A stretch of 29,658 bases of DNA from a virus (IMGVR_UViG_3300022074_000260:1-29658); one strand, 5' to 3'; positions 7,506-15,906 are shown, counted from the stretch's first letter. The notes: generated by a model not told the origin, from the sequence alone. A program made the numbers and translations.

Positions 7506-9113
7506 ATGTCACAATTATTTGGTTATAGTCTAGACCGCAAAAAGAAGGGGAAGGAAGCGACCCCTTCTTTCGTGCGTAAGGAATCTGATGACGCAGCGCA
7601 ACCTATTGTTGCGGGTGGTTATTTCGGACAGTATGTGGAAATGGGCGACGCTGCTAATAAAGCAAGCGAAGCAGACCTTATCGGTCGTTATAGAGAAATG
7701 TCACTACATCCAGAAGCGGATGCAGCGATTAATGATGTTACTAATGAAGCGATTGCAGGGGATTTGAATGATCACCCAGTAGATATTGATCTACAACATC
7801 TCCCTGGATCACAAAATTTAAAGAACAGAATCAAGGAAGAGTTTGATAACGTCCTTGTTCTATTAGATTTCGATAGAAAAGCATACGATATATTCCGTAG
7901 GTGGTACATAGATGGTAGATTATTCTACCATAAGATGATTGATACTCAGAATCCTAAGAATGGAATCACGGAACTGAGGTATATTGATCCTAGAAAGATT
8001 AAAAAGGTTGTAGAATTTGACAAACCAAAGGATAGATTACAACCCATAGATCCTCAGACTGCTTCTATTGTTCCCAAATCAGTTGAGTATTACATCTACT
8101 CACCGAAAGGATTAAAAGGATACGAGAACAACGGAATCAAAATTGCTCCTGATGCGATTACATATTGCCACTCAGGTCAATTAGATATGCAACGCAACTA
8201 TGTGTTGTCCCACATGCATAAAGCAATCAAAGCACTCAATCAACTTAGAATGATTGAGGACAGTTTGGTTATATATAGATTGTCCCGCGCCCCAGAGCGT
8301 AGGATATTCTACATTGATGTAGGAAATTTACCTAAGCAAAAAGCAGAAGCATACCTCCGTGAGGTTATGTCTCGCTACCGTAACAAATTAGTATACAACG
8401 CTGATACAGGAGAGATAAGAGATGACAAGAAATTCATGTCCATGCTCGAAGACTTCTGGTTACCACGAAGAGAAGGAGGACGAGGTACTGAAATCTCTAC
8501 GCTCCCAGGTGGACAGAATCTTGGAGAACTTGAAGACGTCAAGTACTTCCAAAAGAAACTTTACCGATCACTCAACGTACCCGAATCACGCTTAGAGTCT
8601 GAAAGTTCATTTAACGTTGGTAGATCTGCTGAGATCACTCGCGATGAAGTGAAGTTTCAAAAGTTTGTTACTAGACTACGTAAGAAGTTTAGTGACTTAT
8701 TCACTGATCTCCTTAAAACACAACTCGTTCTTAAAGGTGTTTGCACCTTAGAAGAATGGGATAGTATGAAGGAGCACATCCAGTTCAACTTCATTGCGGA
8801 TAATTATTTCTCCGAGATGAAAGAGAAGGAAGTCATGAACGAGCGTCTCGCGATGCTACAACAAATGGATCCTTATGCTGGTAAATATTTCTCTGTTGAA
8901 TACCTTAGACGCAACATCTTACGTCAAACTGACAATGAAATGTCAGAAATAGACGCACAGATGGCAGCAGAAATCGCAGATGGTACCGTTGTTTCTCCTG
9001 TGGAGATGCAACAAATGGAAAAAGCGCAGATGGAAATGCAAATGCAACCACCAGAACCGCCACCTGAGGAAGAAGGTATGTCCGAAAAGGACTATAAAAA
9101 GGGAGATATCTAA
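7506..9113 (+). CDS. 20: Portal vertex protein gp20
   Basis: This 535-aa portal protein forms the dodecameric ring at the unique head vertex, initiates head assembly and is the docking site for TerL. It is close in length to T4 gp20 (524 aa). Familiar blocks include ADLIGRYREMSLHPEADAAI, the FRRWYIDGRLFYHK region, EIRDDKKFMSMLEDFWLPRR and GTEISTLPGGQNLGELEDV, which are widely conserved in cyanophage g20. The C-terminus is Met, Gln, Pro and Glu rich (QMQPPEPPPEEEG). A late promoter motif precedes it. Confidence 0.96.
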   Translation: MSQLFGYSLDRKKKGKEATPSFVRKESDDAAQPIVAGGYFGQYVEMGDAANKASEADLIGRYREMSLHPEADAAINDVTNEAIAGDLNDHPVDIDLQHLPGSQNLKNRIKEEFDNVLVLLDFDRKAYDIFRRWYIDGRLFYHKMIDTQNPKNGITELRYIDPRKIKKVVEFDKPKDRLQPIDPQTASIVPKSVEYYIYSPKGLKGYENNGIKIAPDAITYCHSGQLDMQRNYVLSHMHKAIKALNQLRMIEDSLVIYRLSRAPERRIFYIDVGNLPKQKAEAYLREVMSRYRNKLVYNADTGEIRDDKKFMSMLEDFWLPRREGGRGTEISTLPGGQNLGELEDVKYFQKKLYRSLNVPESRLESESSFNVGRSAEITRDEVKFQKFVTRLRKKFSDLFTDLLKTQLVLKGVCTLEEWDSMKEHIQFNFIADNYFSEMKEKEVMNERLAMLQQMDPYAGKYFSVEYLRRNILRQTDNEMSEIDAQMAAEIADGTVVSPVEMQQMEKAQMEMQMQPPEPPPEEEGMSEKDYKKGDI

Positions 9114-9117
9114 ATAG
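9110..9117 (+). promoter_or_regulatory. T4-type late promoter (CTAAATAG) for prohead core gene
   Basis: CTAAATAG overlaps the gp20 stop codon and lies 20 bases before the prohead core start. The downstream leader is AT rich and has no clear Shine-Dalgarno. Confidence 0.45.
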
Positions 9118-9137
9118 TAAATATAGTAACATAAATT

Positions 9138-9386
9138 ATGCCATCCCAATCTGCTAATGACATCGTAAATGCGCTATTTGCTGGAAAGAAAGATCTTTCT
9201 GACTATGTGAATACGCAAATGAAAACTCTCGCTATGGACTCTATTGGAGACATGAAGAAAGAGGTTGGAAAAACTATGTTCGCACCACAGGAAGAAGGTC
9301 CTGAGAACACAGAACAACCTGTTGATGCAATTCCACCTGATCAAATCGAGGAACCCAAAGATGAAACTGATAACGGAACAAATTGA
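9138..9386 (+). CDS. Prohead core protein (gp67/gp68-like)
   Basis: This 82-aa protein sits between portal and protease, the place of T4 genes 67 and 68. Its N-terminal half, DIVNALFAGKKDLSDYV, is followed by a predicted helix. The C-terminal third is acidic and Pro rich (QEEGPENTEQPVDAIPPDQ). T4 gp67 has the same plan: a helical N-terminus and a very acidic tail. It would be an internal scaffold component cleaved by gp21. The last 26 bases overlap gp21, suggesting coupled expression. Assigning 67 versus 68 is not possible by eye. Confidence 0.75.
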   Translation: MPSQSANDIVNALFAGKKDLSDYVNTQMKTLAMDSIGDMKKEVGKTMFAPQEEGPENTEQPVDAIPPDQIEEPKDETDNGTN

Positions 9387-10008
9387 TGACGCTACTGTCG
9401 TAATTACCGAAGGTAAGAACGGAAAGAAGAATACCTTTATAGAGGGTGTTTTCTTGCAGGGCGAAATCACTAACCGCAACGGTAGACGTTATCCTATTCA
9501 AACTCTTGCAAGAGAGGCGAGTATGTACAACGATCGGTTTGTAAAAACTGGACGTGCGTTAGGTGAACTTGGACACCCCGAGGGACCTACAATAAATTTA
9601 GATCGTGCATCACACATTATTACTTCTTTAAAGCAAGAGGGTAATAATTTTGTGGGTAAAGCACGTTTATTAGAGACCCCCATGGGTAAGATTGCTAAAC
9701 AACTTCTTGATGAAGGTGTTAAATTAGGAGTCTCATCACGCGGACTAGGGTCTATCAAAGAAGAGAATGGTATCAAAGTTGTAGGTGAGGACTTCGTTCT
9801 TGCTACTGCTGCTGATATCGTTGCCGATCCTTCTGCTCCTGATGCATTTGTTAATGGCATCATGGAGGGTAAAGAATGGGTACTTGCTGGTGGCGCAATA
9901 GAAGAGCAAGATATCGACAAGATTAAGAAGAGAATTAATACTGCTGCGGTTTCGCAGTTGGAGGAGAGAAAGATTTCCGCGTTTAATTCATTCCTAAATT
10001 CTTTATAA
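9361..10008 (+). CDS. 21: Prohead core protease gp21
   Basis: This 215-aa serine protease matures the prohead by cleaving gp23, gp22 and core proteins. The conserved blocks are FIEGVFLQGEITNRNGRRYP (26-45), ALGELGHPEG (67-76) and GVSSRGLGSI (123-132). The catalytic His corresponds to His72 and the nucleophile to one of Ser125/Ser126, matching T4 His85 and Ser140. The length equals T4 gp21 (212 aa). I chose ATG 9361 (MKLITEQ), not the longer frame open from 9265, because the extra N-terminus reads through the neighbour in another frame and resembles nothing in the family. Confidence 0.95.
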   Translation: MKLITEQIDDATVVITEGKNGKKNTFIEGVFLQGEITNRNGRRYPIQTLAREASMYNDRFVKTGRALGELGHPEGPTINLDRASHIITSLKQEGNNFVGKARLLETPMGKIAKQLLDEGVKLGVSSRGLGSIKEENGIKVVGEDFVLATAADIVADPSAPDAFVNGIMEGKEWVLAGGAIEEQDIDKIKKRINTAAVSQLEERKISAFNSFLNSL

Positions 10009-10009
10009 G

Positions 10010-10017
10010 TATAAATA
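10010..10017 (+). promoter_or_regulatory. Perfect late promoter TATAAATA for gp22-gp23
   Basis: An exact TATAAATA starts two bases after the gp21 stop and 49 bases before the gp22 ATG. The ATG is preceded by GGAG at 10050-10053. This is the canonical T4 late element and probably drives scaffold and capsid together. Confidence 0.75.
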
Positions 10018-10058
10018 TTAATTAGCAACTCAACAATAACTTAGGACACGGAGTAACA

Positions 10059-11096
10059 ATGTCTGACAAACTTGAAAAAACTGTAACTGAATCTAGTGTT
10101 ACTGCTAACGCTAAACCTGGCGATCCAATGCCTAAGTCAGAAGCAGGAACACCTGGACAACCTGGATATCAGGATCTAGGAGGACCAACACCATCTAACT
10201 CAAAACCAGACGATGAGTCTAATAAGTATAAGACTGGTGGTGGACCAACAGCAGTTCCCCCTTCAACTAAACCATCTGATGCTTCTGCATCTAAGGCAGA
10301 GTTTAGTACAAAAGGTGATGTACAGGCATCTCACAAACCTGAGGGTGAGGAGATAACTGAGGAAGAAGTCAGTGAAAGAATTGAAATTGACTTATCCGCT
10401 GACGTTGCTGCACTAACTGAGGGTGAAGATCTAAGCGAAGAGTTCAAAGCGAAAGCAGCGACCATCTTTGAAGCAGCAGTGATCTCACGCTTAAACGAGG
10501 AAATGGGCAGAATCCATGACGATTATGCCAAGGTCCTTGAAGAAGAAATTGAGTCTGTTAAGACCGAATTGGCAGAGAAGGTAGACGAGTACCTGTCATT
10601 CGCGACTAACCAATGGGCAAAAGACAACGCTCTTGCTATTGAGCACGGTATCAAAACCGAAATGGCAGAGTCAGTCCTTGCTGGACTTAAACAAGTTTTC
10701 TCCGAGAACTTCATTGATGTTCCCGAAGAGAAAGTTGACTTAGTTGACGAAATGACTGAGCAACTCGATACTATGGAGAAGAAACTCAATTCACAAATCG
10801 AAGATAACGTCTCTCTAACTAATGAGATAGGCGGATATATCAAGAATGGGATAGTGACCGAATTATCTGACGGTCTTAGCGTTGCTCAAAAAGAGAAATT
10901 CGCTAGTCTAACAGATGCAGTTGAGTTTGAAAATGAAGAAACCTTCCGCGAGAAGGTGAAGACAATACGTGAATCATACTTCAACGATGGCAAACCAGCA
11001 ACTACTGTTGTTACTGAGGATGTCGAAGTTGATGCACCTTCTGTTGAAGGTACAATGGGCGCATATGTCAACGCACTTTCCCGCTGGGCAAAGTGA
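10059..11096 (+). CDS. 22: Prohead core scaffolding protein gp22
   Basis: This 345-aa protein lies between protease and capsid genes, the fixed position of gp22. The N-terminal 110 residues are low complexity (Pro, Ser, Thr, Gly, Lys). The rest is highly charged and helical with coiled-coil character (for example EEMGRIHDDYAKVLEEEIES, then ETFREKVKTIRESYF) and ends VNALSRWAK, as in the family. It is longer than T4 gp22 (269 aa), mainly because of the disordered N-terminus. It assembles the inner core of the prohead and is degraded by gp21. Confidence 0.92.
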   Translation: MSDKLEKTVTESSVTANAKPGDPMPKSEAGTPGQPGYQDLGGPTPSNSKPDDESNKYKTGGGPTAVPPSTKPSDASASKAEFSTKGDVQASHKPEGEEITEEEVSERIEIDLSADVAALTEGEDLSEEFKAKAATIFEAAVISRLNEEMGRIHDDYAKVLEEEIESVKTELAEKVDEYLSFATNQWAKDNALAIEHGIKTEMAESVLAGLKQVFSENFIDVPEEKVDLVDEMTEQLDTMEKKLNSQIEDNVSLTNEIGGYIKNGIVTELSDGLSVAQKEKFASLTDAVEFENEETFREKVKTIRESYFNDGKPATTVVTEDVEVDAPSVEGTMGAYVNALSRWAK

Positions 11097-11125
11097 TTAT
11101 AGTAAACACTAATCCAAATTTATCC

Positions 11126-11133
11126 TTTAAATA
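11126..11133 (+). promoter_or_regulatory. Late-promoter-like TTTAAATA just before gp23
   Basis: TTTAAATA ends 6 bases before the gp23 ATG. If used, transcription would begin at about the start codon. It may instead be only AT-rich leader, with gp23 transcribed from the gp22 promoter. Confidence 0.3.
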
Positions 11134-11139
11134 AGACAA

Positions 11140-12486
11140 ATGTTCAACTCAGAACACTTGCAGGAAAAGTGGGCACCTATTCTAGAACATTCCGAGTTAG
11201 ATAACATCTCAGATAAGTATAGAAAGGCAGTCACATCAATCTTGCTAGAAAACCAAGAATCATTCCTCAGAGAGGAAGCAGGCATTCTTAACGAAGCTGC
11301 TCCAACAATGAGTGCTGGTACTGCTGGTTTCAGTGGTAGTTCAACTGCTACTGGACCTGTTGCTGGTTTCGACCCTGTGTTGATTTCATTAATCAGAAGA
11401 AGCATGCCTAAGTTAATCGCTTATGACATTGCTGGTGTACAACCTATGACTGGTCCTACTGGTCTAATCTTCGCAATGAGATCACGCTACGGTACAAACA
11501 GAACCGCAGGAAACGAAGCATTCTTTAATGAAGCAGACGCAGAATTCTCAGGAGAGAACGCTGCATCAGATTTAGGTCAGTCAGCACAGTCTGGATCTAA
11601 CCCTGGTCTACTCAATGATAGTGGTACATATACTACTAACACTGGTATGACAACAGCACAGTCAGAAGCATTAGGTGATGCATCTGGTAACCAGTTCGCT
11701 GAAATGAACTTCTCAATCGAGAAAGTTACAGTTACTGCGAAATCTCGTGCGCTAAAAGCAGAGTACAGTTTAGAACTTGCTCAGGACTTGAAAGCAGTCC
11801 ACGGACTAGACGCTGAGTCAGAATTAGCAAACATCCTCTCAACTGAGGTTCTTGCTGAAATCAACAGAGAAGTTGTTAGAACAGTATACAAGGTTGCAAG
11901 ACCTGGTGCTCAGAACAACACTGCTACTGCTGGTGTATTTGACCTAGACGTTGACTCTAATGGTAGATGGTCAGTTGAGAAGTTCAAGGGACTTCTATTC
12001 CAGATCGAAAGAGACATGAACGCAATCGGGCATGAAACTCGTCGTGGGAAAGGGAACATTCTAATATGTTCTGCTGACGTTGCATCTGCACTATCAATGG
12101 CTGGTGTACTTGACTACACTCCTGCTCTTGCTGGAAACTCAAACCTACTTCCTGATGACAATAGTTCCACACTTGCTGGTACATTGAACGGAAGAGTTAA
12201 GGTTTACGTTGATCCTTATTCTGCAAACGTATCTGACAGACATTTCTATGTTGCTGGATACAAAGGTAGTTCTGCATATGATGCTGGATTATTCTACTGT
12301 CCATATGTACCTCTACAAATGGTCAGAGCAGTAGGTCAGGATACATTCCAACCAAAAATCGGATTTAAGACTCGTTACGGTATGGTTGCTAACCCATTTG
12401 CGGAAGGCACTGACCAAGGCGGTGGAGATCTTGATCCAAACAAAAACAGATATTACAGAAGAGTCCTTGTTGACAACCTAATGTAA
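11140..12486 (+). CDS. 23: Major capsid protein gp23
   Basis: This 448-aa precursor forms the hexameric capsid lattice. It opens with an N-terminal propeptide (MFNSEHLQEKWAPILEHSE), and the HK97-fold region begins near GFDPVLISLIRRSMPKL, with the conserved GVQPMTGPTGLIFAMRSRY block. It ends GMVANPFAEG...YYRRVLVDNLM. A plausible gp21 cleavage site of the T4 (I/L)-x-E type is Leu50-Asn51-Glu52 before Ala53. It is shorter than T4 gp23 (521 aa), as usual for cyanophages. There is no convincing Shine-Dalgarno upstream, which is odd for the most abundant virion protein. Confidence 0.97.
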   Translation: MFNSEHLQEKWAPILEHSELDNISDKYRKAVTSILLENQESFLREEAGILNEAAPTMSAGTAGFSGSSTATGPVAGFDPVLISLIRRSMPKLIAYDIAGVQPMTGPTGLIFAMRSRYGTNRTAGNEAFFNEADAEFSGENAASDLGQSAQSGSNPGLLNDSGTYTTNTGMTTAQSEALGDASGNQFAEMNFSIEKVTVTAKSRALKAEYSLELAQDLKAVHGLDAESELANILSTEVLAEINREVVRTVYKVARPGAQNNTATAGVFDLDVDSNGRWSVEKFKGLLFQIERDMNAIGHETRRGKGNILICSADVASALSMAGVLDYTPALAGNSNLLPDDNSSTLAGTLNGRVKVYVDPYSANVSDRHFYVAGYKGSSAYDAGLFYCPYVPLQMVRAVGQDTFQPKIGFKTRYGMVANPFAEGTDQGGGDLDPNKNRYYRRVLVDNLM

Positions 12487-12492
12487 ATCTTA

Positions 12493-12512
12493 TATGTGAG
12501 TCCACTCACATA
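12493..12512 (+). repeat. Perfect 8-bp inverted repeat (hairpin) after gp23
   Basis: TATGTGAG and CTCACATA flank the loop TCCA, 6 bases after the gp23 stop. The mRNA would form an 8-bp stem immediately before the terminator hairpin. It has no U-tract, so it is more likely an mRNA 3' stabilising or processing structure than a terminator. Confidence 0.6.
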
Positions 12513-12520
12513 ATCTACCC

Positions 12521-12545
12521 AAGGACCCTTCGGGGTCCTTTTTTA
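12521..12545 (+). terminator. Rho-independent terminator after gp23
   Basis: AAGGACCC and GGGTCCTT form an 8-bp stem closed by a UUCG tetraloop, followed by a run of T. This is a textbook intrinsic terminator 35 bases after the capsid stop. It would limit the abundant gp23 transcript. Confidence 0.9.
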
Positions 12546-12546
12546 T

Positions 12547-12563
12547 TATAAATGGTATATAAT
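12547..12563 (+). promoter_or_regulatory. Overlapping late motif and -10 box
   Basis: TATAAATG (12547-12554), one base off the late consensus, is followed by TATAAT (12558-12563), a perfect sigma-70 -10 hexamer. Both lie just after the terminator and 37-53 bases before the next start. No good -35 is apparent for the TATAAT, so the late reading is slightly preferred. Confidence 0.45.
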
Positions 12564-12599
12564 AGACAAATGAGAACCACACCTAAAAGGAGATTCTAC

Positions 12600-12941
12600 A
12601 TGTTATCAGAAGTTTTAAAGGAGTTACCTACGAGTGACTATGTTAAACCTAAACGTGTCAGCAGTCCTGCTGTAAAGAAGGCGTATAGAAAACCATATCT
12701 AAACAAGCAACAAGAAACATTTACAAGAGAAGAGTGCGAAGCAATGATTGAGTTTGCTATCAATCAGCACAACAGAAACGCAGGACAGATCAGCATGGTC
12801 CTCGGTTTTATTTTCATGGCATTATTTGCTGACGGTTTATTCAGAGTGCTGGGACTAATCCCTCCATTCATGGGTCTAGATGTTAATATAGTTCAAGATG
12901 TAGTGGATGCTATAAAGGGCGAAGTACTGAAACAACTATAA
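12600..12941 (+). CDS. Small membrane-anchored hypothetical protein
   Basis: This 113-aa protein has a basic Lys, Arg and Tyr rich N-terminal half (for example AVKKAYRKPYLNKQQ). A hydrophobic segment at about residues 64-90 (ISMVLGFIFMALFADGLF) follows, then a short amphipathic C-terminus. The start at 12600 has a strong AAAGGAG upstream, preferred over the in-frame ATG at 12552, which lies in the promoter. Similar small membrane proteins follow gp23 in other cyanophages. Function unknown. Confidence 0.75.
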   Translation: MLSEVLKELPTSDYVKPKRVSSPAVKKAYRKPYLNKQQETFTREECEAMIEFAINQHNRNAGQISMVLGFIFMALFADGLFRVLGLIPPFMGLDVNIVQDVVDAIKGEVLKQL

Positions 12942-12944
12942 ATA
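12937..12944 (+). promoter_or_regulatory. Perfect late promoter TATAAATA for gp3
   Basis: An exact TATAAATA overlaps the stop codon of the preceding gene, 20 bases before the gp3 start. GGTAGAG lies just ahead of that ATG as a possible ribosome binding site. Confidence 0.65.
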
Positions 12945-12964
12945 ACTAAAAACAGGTAGAGAAA

Positions 12965-13525
12965 ATGCCAGATTATCCACAGGAAACTGGTAGTTGGAAC
13001 AAGCAGATTGAGAATAGGAACTTCCTATCTCCAATCGGTTTCAAGATGCAGATAGAAGAATATCCAAAGACTGTATATTTTGCACAGTCTGCAAATATTC
13101 CAGGTGTTGCTACTAATACAGTAGAGCAACAGACAGGTATGGGACGTCCGATTCCTTATGAAGCATTTGGTCTTAACTACGAACCATTCAATCTAACATT
13201 TCTAGTTGACGAAAATTTAGAGAACTATTTGATAATACACAACTGGTTGACTGCTATCGCGGGTGGTAGAGAAAGTCTTAGAGAGCGTCGTAATATAGAA
13301 AAGAACTATGCAGTTCGTTGTGATGCATCACTTGCTGTGATGAATAGTAATATGCAGACAAATTTCTTTGTGACATTCAAGGATATGTTTCCTGTGTCAT
13401 TGAATGCTTTGGAATTTAATGCTACAATAGATGGTACAGAGTATGCTACTGCCACCGCAGAATTTAGGTATGCTGTGTATAATATAGAAACAATAGATGG
13501 TATCGTAAGAACCCAATTAGAATGA
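12965..13525 (+). CDS. 3: Tail completion/sheath stabiliser protein gp3 (tube-like fold)
   Basis: This 186-aa protein resembles tail tube proteins in layout: FLSPIGFKMQIEEYPKTVYF near residues 20-39, then SANIPGVATNTVEQQT and LNYEPFNLTFLVDENLENY. In T4-like cyanophages the gene between gp23 and uvsY is gp3, which caps and stabilises the tail tube and sheath. T4 gp3 is 176 aa. The late promoter and virion-type composition fit. The alternative is simply a second gp19-like tube protein. Its stop overlaps the uvsY start by 4 bases (ATGA). Confidence 0.7.
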   Translation: MPDYPQETGSWNKQIENRNFLSPIGFKMQIEEYPKTVYFAQSANIPGVATNTVEQQTGMGRPIPYEAFGLNYEPFNLTFLVDENLENYLIIHNWLTAIAGGRESLRERRNIEKNYAVRCDASLAVMNSNMQTNFFVTFKDMFPVSLNALEFNATIDGTEYATATAEFRYAVYNIETIDGIVRTQLE

Positions 13526-13944
13526 CCCTTGATGAAATTCGTGATATGTGGAGGGAGGACTGTAAGATTGATCAGAACGACCTCGACACTGAAAACTTTA
13601 AATGCACCGTTATCCATGAGAAGTATCTAAACATGTGGTCTCACTTTCGTCTGATGCTATCAGATGCTGAGACTAAGGCAAAGATGCTATACAAAGAGAA
13701 GTTTGAATACTATGCTGGCAAGGCACCAGCAGCAGTGTATGCAAAGAACCCTTTTAACCATAAGGTATTGAAAGGTGATCTAACAACATACATCTGGGCA
13801 GACGAGGAATGGTTAAGAAACAAGCAGAAGATTGACTACATTCAAACTGTTATAAATTACTTAGAGATGATACTTAAACAGTGTACCAATCGTGGTTTCC
13901 AGATTAAGAATTATCTAGAACTGAGGAAACATGCAGATTATTAA
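13522..13944 (+). CDS. uvsY: Recombination mediator UvsY
   Basis: This 140-aa protein matches T4 UvsY (137 aa) in length and pattern: an acidic N-terminal helix, KFEYYAGKAP at about residues 60-69 (T4 has LDYYSGRG) and NRGFQIKNYLELRK near the C-terminus (T4 RGFAIKHIQDMR). UvsY loads the UvsX recombinase onto gp32-coated single-stranded DNA. It is coupled to gp3 by ATGA and to uvsW by TAATG. Confidence 0.9.
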   Translation: MTLDEIRDMWREDCKIDQNDLDTENFKCTVIHEKYLNMWSHFRLMLSDAETKAKMLYKEKFEYYAGKAPAAVYAKNPFNHKVLKGDLTTYIWADEEWLRNKQKIDYIQTVINYLEMILKQCTNRGFQIKNYLELRKHADY

Positions 13945-15404
13945 TGACAGTCATCCAAAAAAAGAATGAAGTCTATTTGAAAGTGAACGCGGAACCTCAC
14001 GTTCATAAAGAACTAAGTGAACACTTTCAATTTGATGTACCAGGGGCAAAGTATATGCCTCAGTATCAAAAATACAAATGGGACGGAAAGATCAGATTAT
14101 ACTCTCCTGCTACTGGTGAGATATATACTGGTCTTTTTGATTATGTAACTGACTTCTTAGAAGAAAGAGGATACCACTACCAGATACAGGACAATAACAT
14201 CTATGGAAGACCAACAGATACCGAACCTCTCGTATCACCTGAGGCAGTTGCGGGGTTTACTAGATCTTTATCAATACCACTTAAAGCACGAGACTACCAG
14301 TTACGAGCAGTTTACCAAGCACTTAAATACAATCGCAGACTTTTACTTTCCCCGACAGGATCAGGAAAGTCCCTAATCATATACACATTAGTAAGATGGC
14401 ACCTAGGATTTGATAGAAACATATTGATTATAGTTCCTACGGTATCATTAGTAGAACAATTATATAAAGACTTTAAATCATACGGATGGTATCCTCAGGG
14501 ATATTGTCACAAAGTGATGGCAGGAAAAGAAAAGATATCAGAAATGCCTGTGGTTATATCTACATGGCAAAGCATCTACAAAGAGAACCGTAAGTTTTTC
14601 AATAGGTTTGATGCAGTGATAGGTGATGAAGCACACCTCTATAAAGCGAAGTCATTGTCGGGTATCCTCACCAAGTGTCATGATGCAAAATATCGAATAG
14701 GTCTGACAGGGACACTGGATGGCATGCAAACTCATCAACTTGTATTGGAAGGGTTGTTCGGTAAATGCGAAAAGGTAACTAAGACTGCTGACCTCATGAA
14801 GAGAGGTCATCTTGCTCCTCTATACGTTAAGATCCTAGTGTTGAAGCATGGTTACGTCCCTTTTGATGACTACCAACAGGAGATGGATTGGATAGTTCAG
14901 AACCATAGACGTAATAACTTAATCACTAACCTATCCCTTGACTTGTCAGGTAACACCTTGATTCTCTTCAATTACGTGGAGAAGCATGGTATCCCCTTGA
15001 ACGAAATGCTAAATAGTAAAGTAAAAGAGGGACGTAAAGTCTTCTTTATACATGGTGGTATTGATGCGTATGACAGGGAGGAAGCACGCACGGTTTGTGA
15101 GAAAGAAAAGGACGCGATCATTCTTGCGTCTTATGGGACTTTCTCTACTGGTATCAATATTAGGAACTTACATAATGTAATTTTTGCAAGTCCATCTAAG
15201 TCGAGGGTTCGTAACCTTCAATCTATTGGACGTGTCCTTCGTAAGGGTGATAACAAAGCACAAGCAACTCTATATGATATAGCAGACAACTGTGCTCGTG
15301 GATCTAAAAAGAACTATACTATTAGACATCTTGATGAACGAATTAAGATATACAATGAAGAATCTTTCAATTACGAAATCAAGGAGATCAAATTAAATGA
15401 TTAA
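13944..15404 (+). CDS. uvsW: Recombination DNA/RNA helicase UvsW
   Basis: This 486-aa superfamily 2 helicase branch-migrates recombination intermediates, unwinds R-loops and so shifts replication from origin-dependent to recombination-dependent mode. Motif I is SPTGSGKS at residues 136-143, motif II GDEAH at 227-231, motif III LTGT, and motif VI QSIGRVLRKG. The small N-terminal domain that T4 UvsW also has is present (residues 1-100). T4 UvsW is 503 aa. It overlaps the next gene by 8 bases. Confidence 0.95.
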   Translation: MTVIQKKNEVYLKVNAEPHVHKELSEHFQFDVPGAKYMPQYQKYKWDGKIRLYSPATGEIYTGLFDYVTDFLEERGYHYQIQDNNIYGRPTDTEPLVSPEAVAGFTRSLSIPLKARDYQLRAVYQALKYNRRLLLSPTGSGKSLIIYTLVRWHLGFDRNILIIVPTVSLVEQLYKDFKSYGWYPQGYCHKVMAGKEKISEMPVVISTWQSIYKENRKFFNRFDAVIGDEAHLYKAKSLSGILTKCHDAKYRIGLTGTLDGMQTHQLVLEGLFGKCEKVTKTADLMKRGHLAPLYVKILVLKHGYVPFDDYQQEMDWIVQNHRRNNLITNLSLDLSGNTLILFNYVEKHGIPLNEMLNSKVKEGRKVFFIHGGIDAYDREEARTVCEKEKDAIILASYGTFSTGINIRNLHNVIFASPSKSRVRNLQSIGRVLRKGDNKAQATLYDIADNCARGSKKNYTIRHLDERIKIYNEESFNYEIKEIKLND

Positions 15405-15858
15405 CTACATTCGACACGACGAACAATTTTATGGAGTATGTAAACTTTCCATAGGTGATGAGATACTTGGCGAGATTATTGTGACAGAGGATCCAGAAAC
15501 GAACACGGATCTAATTTTCATACAACATCCTGCTAAGACAAAGATTGTTGATGTGTCAACACCTATAACAGAATCTGCAAAAGAGCAGAAGGTTGCTATG
15601 GGATTCATCAAATGGATGAATTTCAGCGACGAAGATTTCTATGTGTTAGGTGAGAAAGATATAATGACACTAGCACCCATGTCACCAGAAGCGGTGATGA
15701 TGTATAAAAGATGGGTCAGAAAAGAAATTCAAAAACTACCAGAGAAAGAAAGAGAAGTTCCAATGAACGCATCTATGGGATTGCTCGGAAAGGTAGAAGC
15801 ATCAAGACATTTATTAGAAAGAATATATCAGAGTCGTCAATTACCTAAGGACCAATAA
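15397..15858 (+). CDS. Conserved cyanophage protein, possible Sm-like fold
   Basis: This 153-aa protein lies between uvsW and gp55, as in other T4-like cyanophages. Residues about 14-52 (KLSIGDEILGEIIVTEDPET, then LIFIQHP) resemble an Sm1-type beta segment: G-x-x-I-x-G-x-I, a polar turn and a hydrophobic strand. The later part has GFIKWMNFSDEDFYVLGEKDI and a charged C-terminal helix. I recall a published crystal structure of an Sm-like protein of putative cyanophage origin; whether this is the same family is inference. If so, it would bind RNA as a ring, Hfq fashion. Confidence 0.7.
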   Translation: MINYIRHDEQFYGVCKLSIGDEILGEIIVTEDPETNTDLIFIQHPAKTKIVDVSTPITESAKEQKVAMGFIKWMNFSDEDFYVLGEKDIMTLAPMSPEAVMMYKRWVRKEIQKLPEKEREVPMNASMGLLGKVEASRHLLERIYQSRQLPKDQ

Positions 15859-15906
15859 CTGCCCTTTGAACCCTTACAGTGTTAACTGTACACAAAATCA
15901 CACATC

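Noticed and set aside
9498-10028. 176-codon open frame on the minus strand across gp21
   Set aside because: It lies opposite a confidently identified gp21, has no family resemblance and no promoter or ribosome site; Ser/Leu-rich composition is typical of antisense shadows.
12470-12496. TTGACA and TATATG at the gp23 end as a promoter
   Set aside because: The spacer is 15 bases, the -10 matches poorly and transcription would run into the terminator at 12521.
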